DNA of 64,000 bases from Tabrizicola sp. Its GTDB lineage: Bacteria > Pseudomonadota > Alphaproteobacteria > Rhodobacterales > Rhodobacteraceae. The DNA lies in NCBI RefSeq assembly GCF_016793705.1, contig NZ_JAEULO010000066.1, positions 1 to 64,000 on the forward strand, given 5' to 3'. Position numbers and translations under genes: made by a program. The notes beneath the pieces were generated by a model. That model made no database searches. It worked only from the letters and a program-made list of their open reading frames with translations, and had not been told where the DNA came from. Below, piece after piece: positions 51,234 to 60,604 of this stretch (position 1 is the stretch's first letter; each line of letters starts with the position of its first letter).

Positions 51234-52784
51234 CTACTCGGTCTTCACAGGGGCGGGGGCGTCACCCGCCGCGGGCGGGTTCGGCGCAAGGCCGATCAGC
51301 GTGCCGATCGGGGCGATGTACATATGGACAACCAGAAGGATGATCGGGATGTTGATCAGGAAGACAGCCAGCGTCGCCAGCCGGTTGGCCGACCAGCGGT
51401 GCCGGGGAGGCGCGCCGTCCAGATAGCCGATGGTGCCGAAGGGCGGCGCCCCCAGCGCCTTGACCAGTTCCGACGGGCGCCGGACCGTCTGGTTCAGGAC
51501 TTCCAGCAACAGCAGAAGCGCGCCCGACAGGATCACTCCGGCCCCGAAGGAGGCGATGGCGATGCGCTTGCGGTTCGGCTCGGAGCGGTAGGCAGGAGGC
51601 ACTGCCGCCTCGATCACGGTGATGCGTTGGCCGCGGTCGGTGACCTCGATCCGGTCGCCCATCCGCGCCTCGGACAGGCTGGCCACCGCCTGCTCGTACT
51701 GCACGCGCAACGTTTCGTAGTTGCTTTGCAGCTCCGCCAGCCGGATCGAGTTCGCCGGCGTTGCGTCGATCGAGGTTTCAAGCGCCTCGAGGTCCTTCTC
51801 CAGCCCGGCCTTCTGCTCGGCGAGGTAGGTGATCTGCCCGTCGATATCCAGCATCTGAACCTCGAAGGCCGACAGCTTTCCGCCGGTGCTGGCGCCCAGC
51901 TGCGACTTCACCGCCTCTTCCAGCGCGGCGACTTCCTGTTGCAGCGCCTTCACCCGCGGGTTGGTGGACGACATCACCACCAGGGCCGAGGCAAGCTCCT
52001 GCCGGGCGGTTTCCAGGCGGATTTCCTCGGGTGTGCGGTCCACGCCCGACGAGACAAGCCGGCCGGTCTGGTCGTAAAGCTCGGTCAGGCGGTCGCGCCG
52101 GTCGCGCAATGCGGCCAGTTCGCGGTTGACCTGCAAGAGCCGCTCCTGCTGCGAGGCCTGCCGCGTGCGGCGGTATTCCAGGCTTTCCGGCAGCGCATCG
52201 CGGTTCTTCTGCTCGAACTCCAGGATTTCTGCGTTCTGTTGCGCCAGCTCGGCGGTCAGACGACGGACCTCCTGCTCGAAGAAGTCCAGGGTATTGCCCG
52301 AAGCCTGGGTGCGCAGTTCCGTGCTCCAGGCCAGGACCTGCTGGGCGATCTCGTTGGTCACGCTGGCCGACAGCTCGGGCTCGGGCGCGGCGAAGGACAC
52401 GATGACCACTCCGGTGTTGCCCTGGTTGGTCGGCATGTAGATCGCCACCCGGTTGCCGATCTGGGCCAGCTTCTGTTCCTCGGTTTCCTGGGTCATGCCC
52501 TCGAACAGATTGTGCGCAGTGGCGATGCTCAGCAGGTTCTCGCGCGTCATGATCCGTTGCTGGATCGCCAGCAGGATCTCGTCGGCGGTGGACACCACGG
52601 TCGAGGCGGCCAGGTTGTCGGGAATCTGCGGGCTTTCGATCAGCAGGCGTGCCTCGGCCCGGTAGACCGGAGACATGGACAGCGCATAGAGGATGCCGGC
52701 CATGGTCGCCGTGAAGACGATGGCGATGATGATCGGCAGCCGCCGCAGGATCAGGGAGAGATAGAATCGCGGATCAAAAGTCAT
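51234..52784 (-). CDS. Wzz/GumC-type polysaccharide chain-length protein
   Basis: This 516-residue inner-membrane protein has a first helix at about 14-34, a long periplasmic coiled-coil region (about 170-390), a second helix at about 415-435 and a third near 480-500. It belongs to the polysaccharide copolymerase group that sets chain length and activates the tyrosine kinase. Its stop is six bases before the kinase start, and its start overlaps the ATPase stop (ATGA). The C-terminal extra helix is unlike classical Wzz and nearer to exosortase-linked versions. Confidence 0.88.
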   Translation of the reverse strand: MTFDPRFYLSLILRRLPIIIAIVFTATMAGILYALSMSPVYRAEARLLIESPQIPDNLAASTVVSTADEILLAIQQRIMTRENLLSIATAHNLFEGMTQETEEQKLAQIGNRVAIYMPTNQGNTGVVIVSFAAPEPELSASVTNEIAQQVLAWSTELRTQASGNTLDFFEQEVRRLTAELAQQNAEILEFEQKNRDALPESLEYRRTRQASQQERLLQVNRELAALRDRRDRLTELYDQTGRLVSSGVDRTPEEIRLETARQELASALVVMSSTNPRVKALQQEVAALEEAVKSQLGASTGGKLSAFEVQMLDIDGQITYLAEQKAGLEKDLEALETSIDATPANSIRLAELQSNYETLRVQYEQAVASLSEARMGDRIEVTDRGQRITVIEAAVPPAYRSEPNRKRIAIASFGAGVILSGALLLLLEVLNQTVRRPSELVKALGAPPFGTIGYLDGAPPRHRWSANRLATLAVFLINIPIILLVVHMYIAPIGTLIGLAPNPPAAGDAPAPVKTE

Positions 52785-53851
52785 TCGACAGTCTCATTCG
52801 CCGGGCTTGTGGCATTCGCGGAAAAGAATACACCGTCATCAAGGACTTGCTGGACAGTCGCCTGGGTGACGACCTGCTTTCCCCTGGTGAAGGCGTAGAC
52901 CAGCGAAAGGTCGCATAGCTGATTGACCAGGCGGGGAACACCCCCGCTCACCTCATGTATCAGGTTCACCGCCGTCGCGCTGAAGATTCGCCGGTCGCAG
53001 CCGGCCACCTTCAGCCGATGTGGAATGTAGCCGCGCACCGTCTTCAGGTCCATCGCCGCAAGATGATAGCTGGCCGCCACGCGCTGCGCGAATTGCCGCA
53101 TCCCCGGCCGGGACACCAGATCGCGCAGTTCAGGCTGGCCGATCAGCACGAGTTGCAGCACCTCGTCCTTGCCGGAGTTGATGTTGATGAACATCCGCAG
53201 CTCCTCAAGAGCCTCGGCACTGAGGTTCTGCGCCTCGTCGAAGATGAGCACGACATTCCGGCCCGCCGCGTATTCCGACAGCAGGAAGCTCTGGAAGCGC
53301 GAGAAGAGATCAACATAGCTTTCGTCGATCTCGGCGGGCTGCTCCAGTGCGTGCAGGACCCAACGCAACAGCTCGGCACGCGAGCCGTGGGGGTTCGAGA
53401 TCAGGCCGACACGGACCTCCGGGCCAAGCGAGCGGACGAGGTGCAGAAGCAGCGTCGTCTTGCCCGCGCCGACTTCGCCGGTGATCAGCGTGATCGGGGC
53501 ATGGGCGTGCACGCCGTATTCCAGCATCGTGTAGGCGCGCTGGTGCGACTGCGGCCAGAACAGGAAATCGGGGTCGGGCGTCAGCGCGAAAGGCCGCGCG
53601 GTCAGACCGAAATGCTCGGTGTAGATGTCGGCGGTCCGGGCCGAGGCGGGCGCATCGAACATATAGCGCGACCGGCTGCGGGTGCTGACGGCGGGCTTGG
53701 GCGGGGCTGGCTGGGGGAACGGTTCGGCTGCAGGAAGGGCGACAGGTGGCGGCGCGGGGGTCAGCTCGGCCCCGGGCGGGTCGTCGTCTGCGGCACCCGG
53801 GTCCAGCCACAGGATGCGGGACAACAACTTGCGGGACCTGCTGCGCGTCAT
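52781..53851 (-). CDS. ExeA/XrtA-associated-type AAA ATPase
   Basis: This 356-residue protein has a proline-rich N-terminal extension (about 1-75) and then YTEHFGLTARPFALTPDPDFLF, the ExeA-type start. Walker A is TGEVGAGKT (124-132), Walker B LIFDEAQNL (about 199-207), with sensor VLIGQPELRDL. Such ATPases accompany exopolysaccharide systems linked to exosortase XrtA/PEP-CTERM. No exosortase is in the window, so I keep the name general. It is the first gene of the minus-strand operon, with AAAGGTGAG before the ATG. Confidence 0.85.
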   Translation of the reverse strand: MTRSRSRKLLSRILWLDPGAADDDPPGAELTPAPPPVALPAAEPFPQPAPPKPAVSTRSRSRYMFDAPASARTADIYTEHFGLTARPFALTPDPDFLFWPQSHQRAYTMLEYGVHAHAPITLITGEVGAGKTTLLLHLVRSLGPEVRVGLISNPHGSRAELLRWVLHALEQPAEIDESYVDLFSRFQSFLLSEYAAGRNVVLIFDEAQNLSAEALEELRMFININSGKDEVLQLVLIGQPELRDLVSRPGMRQFAQRVAASYHLAAMDLKTVRGYIPHRLKVAGCDRRIFSATAVNLIHEVSGGVPRLVNQLCDLSLVYAFTRGKQVVTQATVQQVLDDGVFFSANATSPANETVE

Positions 53852-54264
53852 CTACTCACCTTTAAGCAATTCCCCGGACTCAGGGGGACTTGTCCCCCCT
53901 CTAATAAGCAAACTTCCCCGGCATGGCGACGGCTTCCAGAGTACTGGTGCCGGGCTGGAAACAAAGTATGGAAATCAGCAGGCTAGGGCCGGTTTTGCCC
54001 CAGGAATGGCCATTTTCTTACCCAATATCCGTGCGTATCCAAGCAGAGTCATGTAGGAAAGCTCAAGGAAATTTTGTCGGCTCGCGAATCGTTGATGGTC
54101 CTGGTCTCCGCCCGGTTTTCGGGATGTTGCAAAGTAGGTGGGTTTGTGCCGACACATAGTGTCACCTTGGCACCGACCGGGCCGGGGAATGAATTCGAGC
54201 CGCCGCGAATAGCGACTGGCGGCCTTGGCGCAGGCCGCCGCAGCCATGTCGAGAGGGCAGGTGC
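53852..54264. promoter_or_regulatory. 413-bp divergent control region between EPS operon and PKS gene
   Basis: This gap is AT-richer than its surroundings. It holds GGGGGAC-TT-GTCCCCC (53883-53898), 32 bp upstream of the ATPase start, and a nested repeat with outer arms GTGCC/GGCAC (54146-54150, 54169-54173) and inner GACAC-ATA-GTGTC (54151-54163), about 92 bp before the PKS start. No coding sequence was convincing. Both transcripts should start here. Confidence 0.55.
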
Positions 54265-57200
54265 ATGAAGGACGTGATGCAGGACACCCCCGCAGACACC
54301 GACATTGCGATCGTGGGGATGGCCGCGCACCTGCCTGGTGCGGCCGACATCCAGGCGTATTGGGAAAACCTGCGTGACGGGCGCAGCGCTGTCCGGCAGC
54401 TGAGCGAGGAGGAAATCCTTGCCTCGGGCGAAAGCCCCGCCCTGCTGCGCAATCCGAACTATGTCCCGGCGGCCGCGCTGCTGGAAGGCTTCGACCGCTT
54501 CGATGCGGAATTCTTCGGCTTCTCGCCGAAAGAGGCCGCGATCCTGGACCCGCAGCACCGGCAGTTCCTGGAAGTTGCCTGGGAGGCGCTGGAGAATGCC
54601 GGCCACACGCCCGAAGGCTTCAAGGGCCGCATCGGCGTCTTCGCCGGTTGCGGCATGGGCAGCTATTTCTACTTCAACCTCTGCTCGAACCCCGCGCTGG
54701 TCGAAAGCACCGGCATGTTCCTCCTCCGCCATACCGGCAACGACAAGGACTTCCTGTCGACCCGCGTCAGCCATGTCTTCGACCTCAAGGGGCCAAGCCT
54801 CGGGCTCCAGACGGCCTGCTCGACCTCGCTGGTCGCCACGCACTACGCGATCCAGGCGCTGTTGAACGGCGAATGCGACATGGCGCTGGCGGGGGGCGTG
54901 ACCATCGACCTGCCCCAGGGCCGGGGCTACATCTACAAGGAGGGTGAGGTCCTGTCGCCCGACGGGGTCTGCCACGCCTTTGACCACCGGGCGCAGGGCA
55001 CGGTCTTCGGCTCGGGCGCGGGGACCGTGCTGCTGCGGCGGCTGGACGATGCGCTGGCGGATGGCGACCATGTCTGGGGCATCATCAAGGGGTCCGCGGT
55101 CAACAACGATGGGGCTGCGAAGGCAGGCTATCTGGCCCCTTCGGTGGAGGGGCAGTCGGCCTGCATCGCGACGGCGCTTGCCGTCGCGGGGACCCCGGCC
55201 GAGACGCTGGACTATGTCGAATGCCATGGCACCGGCACCTATCTCGGCGACCCGATCGAGGTGGCCGCGCTGACCGAAGCCTTCCGGCGCACCACCGACG
55301 CCAAGGGCTTTGCCCGCATCGGCAGCGTCAAGACCAACATCGGCCACCTGGATACGGCAGCGGGCGTCGCCAGCCTGATCAAGACCACGCTCGCCTTGCA
55401 CAACGCGCAGATGCCGCCGTCCCTGAACTTCGAGGCGGCGAACCCGGCAATCGACTTCGACAACAGCCCCTTCCGCGTGAACGACCGCCTGACCGACTGG
55501 CCCCGCCGCATGGGCCCGCGCCGGGCCGGGGTGAACAGCCTTGGCGTCGGCGGGACCAATGCGTTCGTCGTCGTGCAGGAGCCTCCCGCCGTGGCGGCCC
55601 CTGAGGCCTCGGACTGGCCGTTCCAGTTGATCACGCTTTCCGCCCGCAGCCAGTCGGCCTTGGGCGAGGCGTCCTCTCGCCTGGCCGCGCATCTCAAGGC
55701 GCATCCGGAGCAGGACCTCGCCGACGTGGCCTGGACGCTGAAGCATGGTCGCCGCGCCTTCGAGCACCGCCGCGTGCTGGTGGCCGCCAGCCATGAGGAG
55801 GCCGCGAAGCTGTTGGAGGCGGGCGATCCCCGCCGCGTCTTCACCCAGCGCCGCCTTGGCGATGCCCCCGACGTCGTCTTCATGTTCCCCGGCGGTGGCG
55901 CGCAATACCCGAACATGGCGCGCGACCTGTACGAGACGGAACCCGTCTTCGCCGAATGGATGGACCGGGGCCTTGCCGCCCTTGGGCCGGCCGAGGCCGA
56001 GACTCGCGCCCTCTGGCTCCCGGCGGAGGGGCAGGAAGCCGCCGCCGCCGAGGCACTCCGCCAGCCGTCCAAGCAGTTGCCGCTGATCCTGATCGTCGAG
56101 GTGGCGCTGGCCAGGCTCTGGGAAAGCTGGGGCATCAGGCCCGCCATGCTGATCGGGCACTCGATGGGCGAGAACGCCGCCGCCTGCGTGGCGGGCGTCA
56201 TGACGCTGGAAGCCGCTGTGGGCCTCGTCCGCCTGCGCGGGCAGCTTTTCGACACGGTGCCCGCCGGGGGCATGCTGTCGGTCCCGCTGTCAGAGGCGGC
56301 GCTGAAACCCTACCTTGGCGATCTCGACATCGCCTCGATCAACGCGCCGGAACTGACTGTGGTCTCCGGCTCCGACGCCGGTCTCAAGGACCTTGCCGAA
56401 CGCCTCAAGGCCGACGACATCGACACCACCCGCATCGCCATCGACATCGCGGCACATTCGAAGATGCTGGAAGGCATCCTCGCTGCCTTCCGCGCCCATC
56501 TGGCCGGGATGCAGATGTCGCCGCCGCAAATCCCGATCATCTCCAACCGCTCCGGCCAGGTGCTGACGGATGCCGAGGCCACCAGCCCCGACTACTGGGT
56601 CGCCCATCTGCGCAACACCGTGCGTTTCGCCGATGGCATGGCGACCCTTCGCCAGAAGGCCGACCGGGTCTATCTGGAGGTTGGACCCGGCCGCGCGATG
56701 GCCTCCCTTGCGCAGGCGAACGGCGCGATGGGCGGCCAGCCGGTGCCCGCCAGCCTCCGCCACCCCGACGACACCGTCTCCGACGACCGCCATTTCATCG
56801 CCACCCTCGGCCGCCTCTGGGCCTGCGGGGCAGAGCCCGACCTGACCCAGCTCTGGGGCGAGGCCAAACGCCGCCGCGTCCCCCTGCCGACCTACCCCTT
56901 CCAGCGCAGCCGCTACTTCGTCGAACGCGGCCAGCCCGCCGTGGTGACCGAGGCCGACCTGACCCCCACCCGCCACGACAGCGTGACCGACTTCGGCTAC
57001 AAGATCGGCTGGCGCGTGATGCCCGCCGACTGCCCGGTCGACGTTGAAACCGAACTGGGCGCACCCCTCACCTGGCTTGTCTTCGCTGACGAGGCGGGTC
57101 TCGCCCGCGCCGCCGTCCAGCGCCTGCGCGCGGCCAGCCACCGCGTCATCACCGTGCACGCAGGCGATGCCTTCGCCCGCACCTCGGACGACACCTACAC

Positions 57201-60200
57201 CCTCGCCCCCGAACACGGGCGCGAGGGGTATGACGCCCTCCTCGCCGACCTCGCCCAGCGCAACCTGTCGCCCGCGCGCATCGCCCACTTCTGGCTGGTT
57301 ACGGAAGGCGAGACCTTCCGCCCCGGTTCCAGCTTCTTCCAGCGCAACCTGGAGCAAGGCTTCTGGAGCCTCTTCTTCCTCGGCCAGGCGATGGGTGAAA
57401 TCGGGCTGAAGCCCCTGCCCCATCTCACCGTCGTCACCTCTGGCGCCGCCCAGGTCCGCACCGAAGCCCTGCCCTACCCGGAGAAGGCCACGGTCGCAGG
57501 CCCCGTCCGCGTGATGCCGCGCGAACTGCCGGGGCTGACGGCAAGCCTTCTGGACCTGACTCTCGACCGCAAGACGATCCCGGCGGAAGCCGTCTCCGCC
57601 GTCCTCGAAGAAATGCTCGCAACACCGGCGAACACCGTCGCCGCCATCCGGGGCAGCCGGAGACTGGAAACCCGCCTCGTCCCGGCCAGGCTGCCCGAAC
57701 CGGCCGAGGTCCCCGAAGGCTCGGTCTGGGTCATCACCGGCGGCTTCGGCGGGATCGGCGTGACCGTCGCCGAACGCCTGATGCGCGACCGCCATGCGAA
57801 GATCGCCCTGCTCGGACGGCGTGTGCCGGAACCGGGCAGCGTCCGCGCCGGGGTGCTCTCGCGGCTGGAACGGCTGGGCCGGGTCATGGCCGTCGCCGCC
57901 GATGTCTGCAACCCCGAGGACATGCGCGCCGCCTTCGACCGGGTGAAGGCCGAGTTCGGCCCGATCTACGGCGTCGTCCATGCCGCCGGGACGGTCGATG
58001 ACGCCCCCCTCCTCGGCAAGGACCCCGGCAGCGCCGATGCGGTCCTGTCACCCAAGGTGCATGGCACCAAGCTTCTCGACAGCCTTCTTCCCGACGGCAG
58101 CGTCGACCGGATCGTGCTGTTCAGCTCGACCTCCACGGTGATCACCCCGGCAGGTCAGGCGGACTACGTTGCCGCGAACGAATACCTCAACGCCTTCGCC
58201 CGGTCGCGCTCGGGCGGGATGACCAGGGTGACGGCGGTCAACTGGGGCATCTGGTCGGGGATCGGCATGGCCGCAGATGCCGACGCCCGCCGTCAGGGCA
58301 AGGACGCGGGCGCCCCGCTGCCCGGCCAACTGGTGCTGGAGCGGATGCAGAAGGGCGAGGATGAAACCCGTTTTCACGCGACCCTGACCAAGGAGCACTG
58401 GGTGATGGACGACCATCGCCTGCTCGACGGCACCGCCGTCCTGCCCGGTGCCGCCTGGCCCGAAATCGCGCATGAGGCGCTGATGGCGGCGGGCGGCAAG
58501 CCGGGCCTCCAGCTTACCGACCTGACGGTGTTCCGCCCCCTGCGGCTGGAGGCCGACCTCCCCCGCGACCTGCGCGTCACCCTGACCCGCACCCGCGACG
58601 GCAACCAGCGCCTGCAAGCCCGCGCGCTGGAGCCGCAAGGTTGGGCCATGACCGCCGAGATGGGCGTGACGCCGCTGACCGCCCCGGCAGGCACGATCGA
58701 CCTGGCTGCAATCGCCGCCCGCTGCCCGGAGAAAGCCACGGCAGCAGGGGGCGAGAACCTGCCTTCCGCGCAAGAGGACCGCATCGCCTTCGGTCCCCGC
58801 TGGCAGGTAATCCGGGCGACCGCCCTGGGCCACCGCGAGGGGCTGGCAACCCTTGCCCTGCCGACGCAGGCCGTCCAGGACACCGCGACCTGCACCATCC
58901 ACCCCGCGCTCTACGACATCGGCACCGGCTGGGGCATCGCGCTTCTGCCGAAGGTGGAGGAAGGCTTCGTCTGGGCCCCGGTGATGACCACCGCGATCCG
59001 CGTCCACGGCGCGCTCCCGGCCGAAATCCGCAGCTGGGTGCGGCTGGCGGGCGATCCCGCCGAGGACGTGGCCAGCTTCGACGTGACCCTGACCGACCCG
59101 TCCGGGAAAGTGCTGGTCGAGGTCGAAGGCATCACCTTCCGCAAGGTCGCCTTCGAGGAAGCCCTCGCCCGCCCCGCGCCGCCGAACCCGCGCGAAGTGA
59201 TCCGCGACGACGAGAGCCGAGGCAACTCCCCCGCCGAACAGCGCCTTGCCCAGGCCCTCGCGGGCGGCATCCGCCCCGCCGAGGGTGCCGAGGCCTTCCT
59301 CCGAGCCATCGCGGCGGACGGGGCGCAGGTGCTGGTCTCCTCCCTCGACCTCGACGCTTTGGTCAAACAGGCCAACGCCCCGGTGGCGGCGGAAACCGAA
59401 GGCCCCGGCTTTGCCCGGCCCGAGCTGGAAACCGCCTATGTCGCGCCCCGGAACAGCGTCGAGCGCATCCTCGCGGGCTTCTGGTCCGACCTCCTCGGCG
59501 TCGCCGAAGTGGGGGTGGAGGACGACTTCTTCACCCTCGGCGGCCACTCCCTGATCGCTGTCCGCCTGTTCGCGATGATCCGGCGGCAGTGGAAGGTCGA
59601 TTTCCCGATCTCGGTCCTGTTCGAGGCCCCGACCATCGCCCGCTGCGCCGCCCTGATCATCGACCGCATCGGCCCGCAGGATGACAGCGCCCCTGCCGCC
59701 ACCGAACTCGCCGACCCCGCGGGGCCGAAGTTCACCCATCTTGTTGCCATGCACAGGGGCGAGGGCGGGCCGAAGACCCCCTTCTTCCTCGTTGCCGGCA
59801 TGTTTGGCAACGTCCTCAACCTGCGGCACCTTTCAAGCCTCCTCGGCACCGACCGGCCGTTCTACGGTCTTCAGGCAAAGGGGCTTTTCGGCGAAGATGC
59901 CCCGCACATGACCATCGAGGAGGCGGCAACCTCCTGCCTCGCCGAGATCCGGCAAGTACAGCCGAAGGGGCCCTATCTCCTCGGCGGCTTTTCCGGTGGC
60001 GGCCTCACGGCCTGGGACATCGGGAGGCAGCTGCGCGCCGAGGGAGAGGAAGTGGCGCTGATGGTGCTCCTCGACACTCCGCTGCCCGTCCGGCCGCATC
60101 TCACCAAGCCGGACAAGGCGATGATCAAGCTGGCCGAAATCCGCGCCGGGGGGCCGCAGTTCCTAGCCGAATGGGCCAAACGCCGCTGGGAGTGGGAACG

Positions 60201-60591
60201 TTCGCGCCGCGCCAAGGCCGCGAACGAACCCGATCCGACGGTTCCCTCCTACAACAACGCCGCCATCGAAACGGCCTTCCGCCATGCCATCGGCATCTAC
60301 GACCTGAAGGGCTGGGAGGAAGGCAAGGTCGTGCTCTACCGCCCGCCGCTCGATCGCCGCTTCAAGGTGACCGGCGGCAACTGGGTCTCTTCCGCTCGGG
60401 AATATGTCTACCCCGACAACCTCTGGACGCCCTTCGCGTCCCGGCTGGAGGTGGTGGAAGTCCCCGGCGACCACGACTCGATGGTGCTGGAACCGAACGT
60501 GCGCGTATTGGCCGCACGGATGAAGGCCGCGATTCAGGCGGCCGAGGCTGGCGATCTTCGCCTGTCCGATCATAGACTTGCTGCCGAGTGA
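54265..60591 (+). CDS. Type I polyketide synthase, KS-AT-KR-DH-carrier protein-TE
   Basis: This 2108-residue one-module synthase has the ketosynthase with Cys185 (QTACSTS), His321 and His361. The acyltransferase has GHSMGE with Ser633; its substrate-linked motif reads AAHS (729-732), neither the malonyl HAFH nor the methylmalonyl YASH pattern. The ketoreductase has TGGFGGIG near 1158 and Tyr1301; the dehydratase-like domain has His1384 and Asp1551 (HPALYD). The carrier protein has GGHSL with Ser1762, and the thioesterase has GFSGG with Ser1910 and His2070. KR precedes DH, the reverse of the usual order. The carrier motif is peptidyl-carrier-like. It is in an operon with the NRPS 13 bp downstream. 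Confidence 0.93.
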   Translation: MKDVMQDTPADTDIAIVGMAAHLPGAADIQAYWENLRDGRSAVRQLSEEEILASGESPALLRNPNYVPAAALLEGFDRFDAEFFGFSPKEAAILDPQHRQFLEVAWEALENAGHTPEGFKGRIGVFAGCGMGSYFYFNLCSNPALVESTGMFLLRHTGNDKDFLSTRVSHVFDLKGPSLGLQTACSTSLVATHYAIQALLNGECDMALAGGVTIDLPQGRGYIYKEGEVLSPDGVCHAFDHRAQGTVFGSGAGTVLLRRLDDALADGDHVWGIIKGSAVNNDGAAKAGYLAPSVEGQSACIATALAVAGTPAETLDYVECHGTGTYLGDPIEVAALTEAFRRTTDAKGFARIGSVKTNIGHLDTAAGVASLIKTTLALHNAQMPPSLNFEAANPAIDFDNSPFRVNDRLTDWPRRMGPRRAGVNSLGVGGTNAFVVVQEPPAVAAPEASDWPFQLITLSARSQSALGEASSRLAAHLKAHPEQDLADVAWTLKHGRRAFEHRRVLVAASHEEAAKLLEAGDPRRVFTQRRLGDAPDVVFMFPGGGAQYPNMARDLYETEPVFAEWMDRGLAALGPAEAETRALWLPAEGQEAAAAEALRQPSKQLPLILIVEVALARLWESWGIRPAMLIGHSMGENAAACVAGVMTLEAAVGLVRLRGQLFDTVPAGGMLSVPLSEAALKPYLGDLDIASINAPELTVVSGSDAGLKDLAERLKADDIDTTRIAIDIAAHSKMLEGILAAFRAHLAGMQMSPPQIPIISNRSGQVLTDAEATSPDYWVAHLRNTVRFADGMATLRQKADRVYLEVGPGRAMASLAQANGAMGGQPVPASLRHPDDTVSDDRHFIATLGRLWACGAEPDLTQLWGEAKRRRVPLPTYPFQRSRYFVERGQPAVVTEADLTPTRHDSVTDFGYKIGWRVMPADCPVDVETELGAPLTWLVFADEAGLARAAVQRLRAASHRVITVHAGDAFARTSDDTYTLAPEHGREGYDALLADLAQRNLSPARIAHFWLVTEGETFRPGSSFFQRNLEQGFWSLFFLGQAMGEIGLKPLPHLTVVTSGAAQVRTEALPYPEKATVAGPVRVMPRELPGLTASLLDLTLDRKTIPAEAVSAVLEEMLATPANTVAAIRGSRRLETRLVPARLPEPAEVPEGSVWVITGGFGGIGVTVAERLMRDRHAKIALLGRRVPEPGSVRAGVLSRLERLGRVMAVAADVCNPEDMRAAFDRVKAEFGPIYGVVHAAGTVDDAPLLGKDPGSADAVLSPKVHGTKLLDSLLPDGSVDRIVLFSSTSTVITPAGQADYVAANEYLNAFARSRSGGMTRVTAVNWGIWSGIGMAADADARRQGKDAGAPLPGQLVLERMQKGEDETRFHATLTKEHWVMDDHRLLDGTAVLPGAAWPEIAHEALMAAGGKPGLQLTDLTVFRPLRLEADLPRDLRVTLTRTRDGNQRLQARALEPQGWAMTAEMGVTPLTAPAGTIDLAAIAARCPEKATAAGGENLPSAQEDRIAFGPRWQVIRATALGHREGLATLALPTQAVQDTATCTIHPALYDIGTGWGIALLPKVEEGFVWAPVMTTAIRVHGALPAEIRSWVRLAGDPAEDVASFDVTLTDPSGKVLVEVEGITFRKVAFEEALARPAPPNPREVIRDDESRGNSPAEQRLAQALAGGIRPAEGAEAFLRAIAADGAQVLVSSLDLDALVKQANAPVAAETEGPGFARPELETAYVAPRNSVERILAGFWSDLLGVAEVGVEDDFFTLGGHSLIAVRLFAMIRRQWKVDFPISVLFEAPTIARCAALIIDRIGPQDDSAPAATELADPAGPKFTHLVAMHRGEGGPKTPFFLVAGMFGNVLNLRHLSSLLGTDRPFYGLQAKGLFGEDAPHMTIEEAATSCLAEIRQVQPKGPYLLGGFSGGGLTAWDIGRQLRAEGEEVALMVLLDTPLPVRPHLTKPDKAMIKLAEIRAGGPQFLAEWAKRRWEWERSRRAKAANEPDPTVPSYNNAAIETAFRHAIGIYDLKGWEEGKVVLYRPPLDRRFKVTGGNWVSSAREYVYPDNLWTPFASRLEVVEVPGDHDSMVLEPNVRVLAARMKAAIQAAEAGDLRLSDHRLAAE

Positions 60592-60604
60592 CCGGAGATT
60601 CCCC

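Noticed and set aside
50436-53851. Full exosortase/PEP-CTERM system
   Set aside because: The three associated protein types are present, but no exosortase or PEP-CTERM protein is in the window, so only a general name is given.
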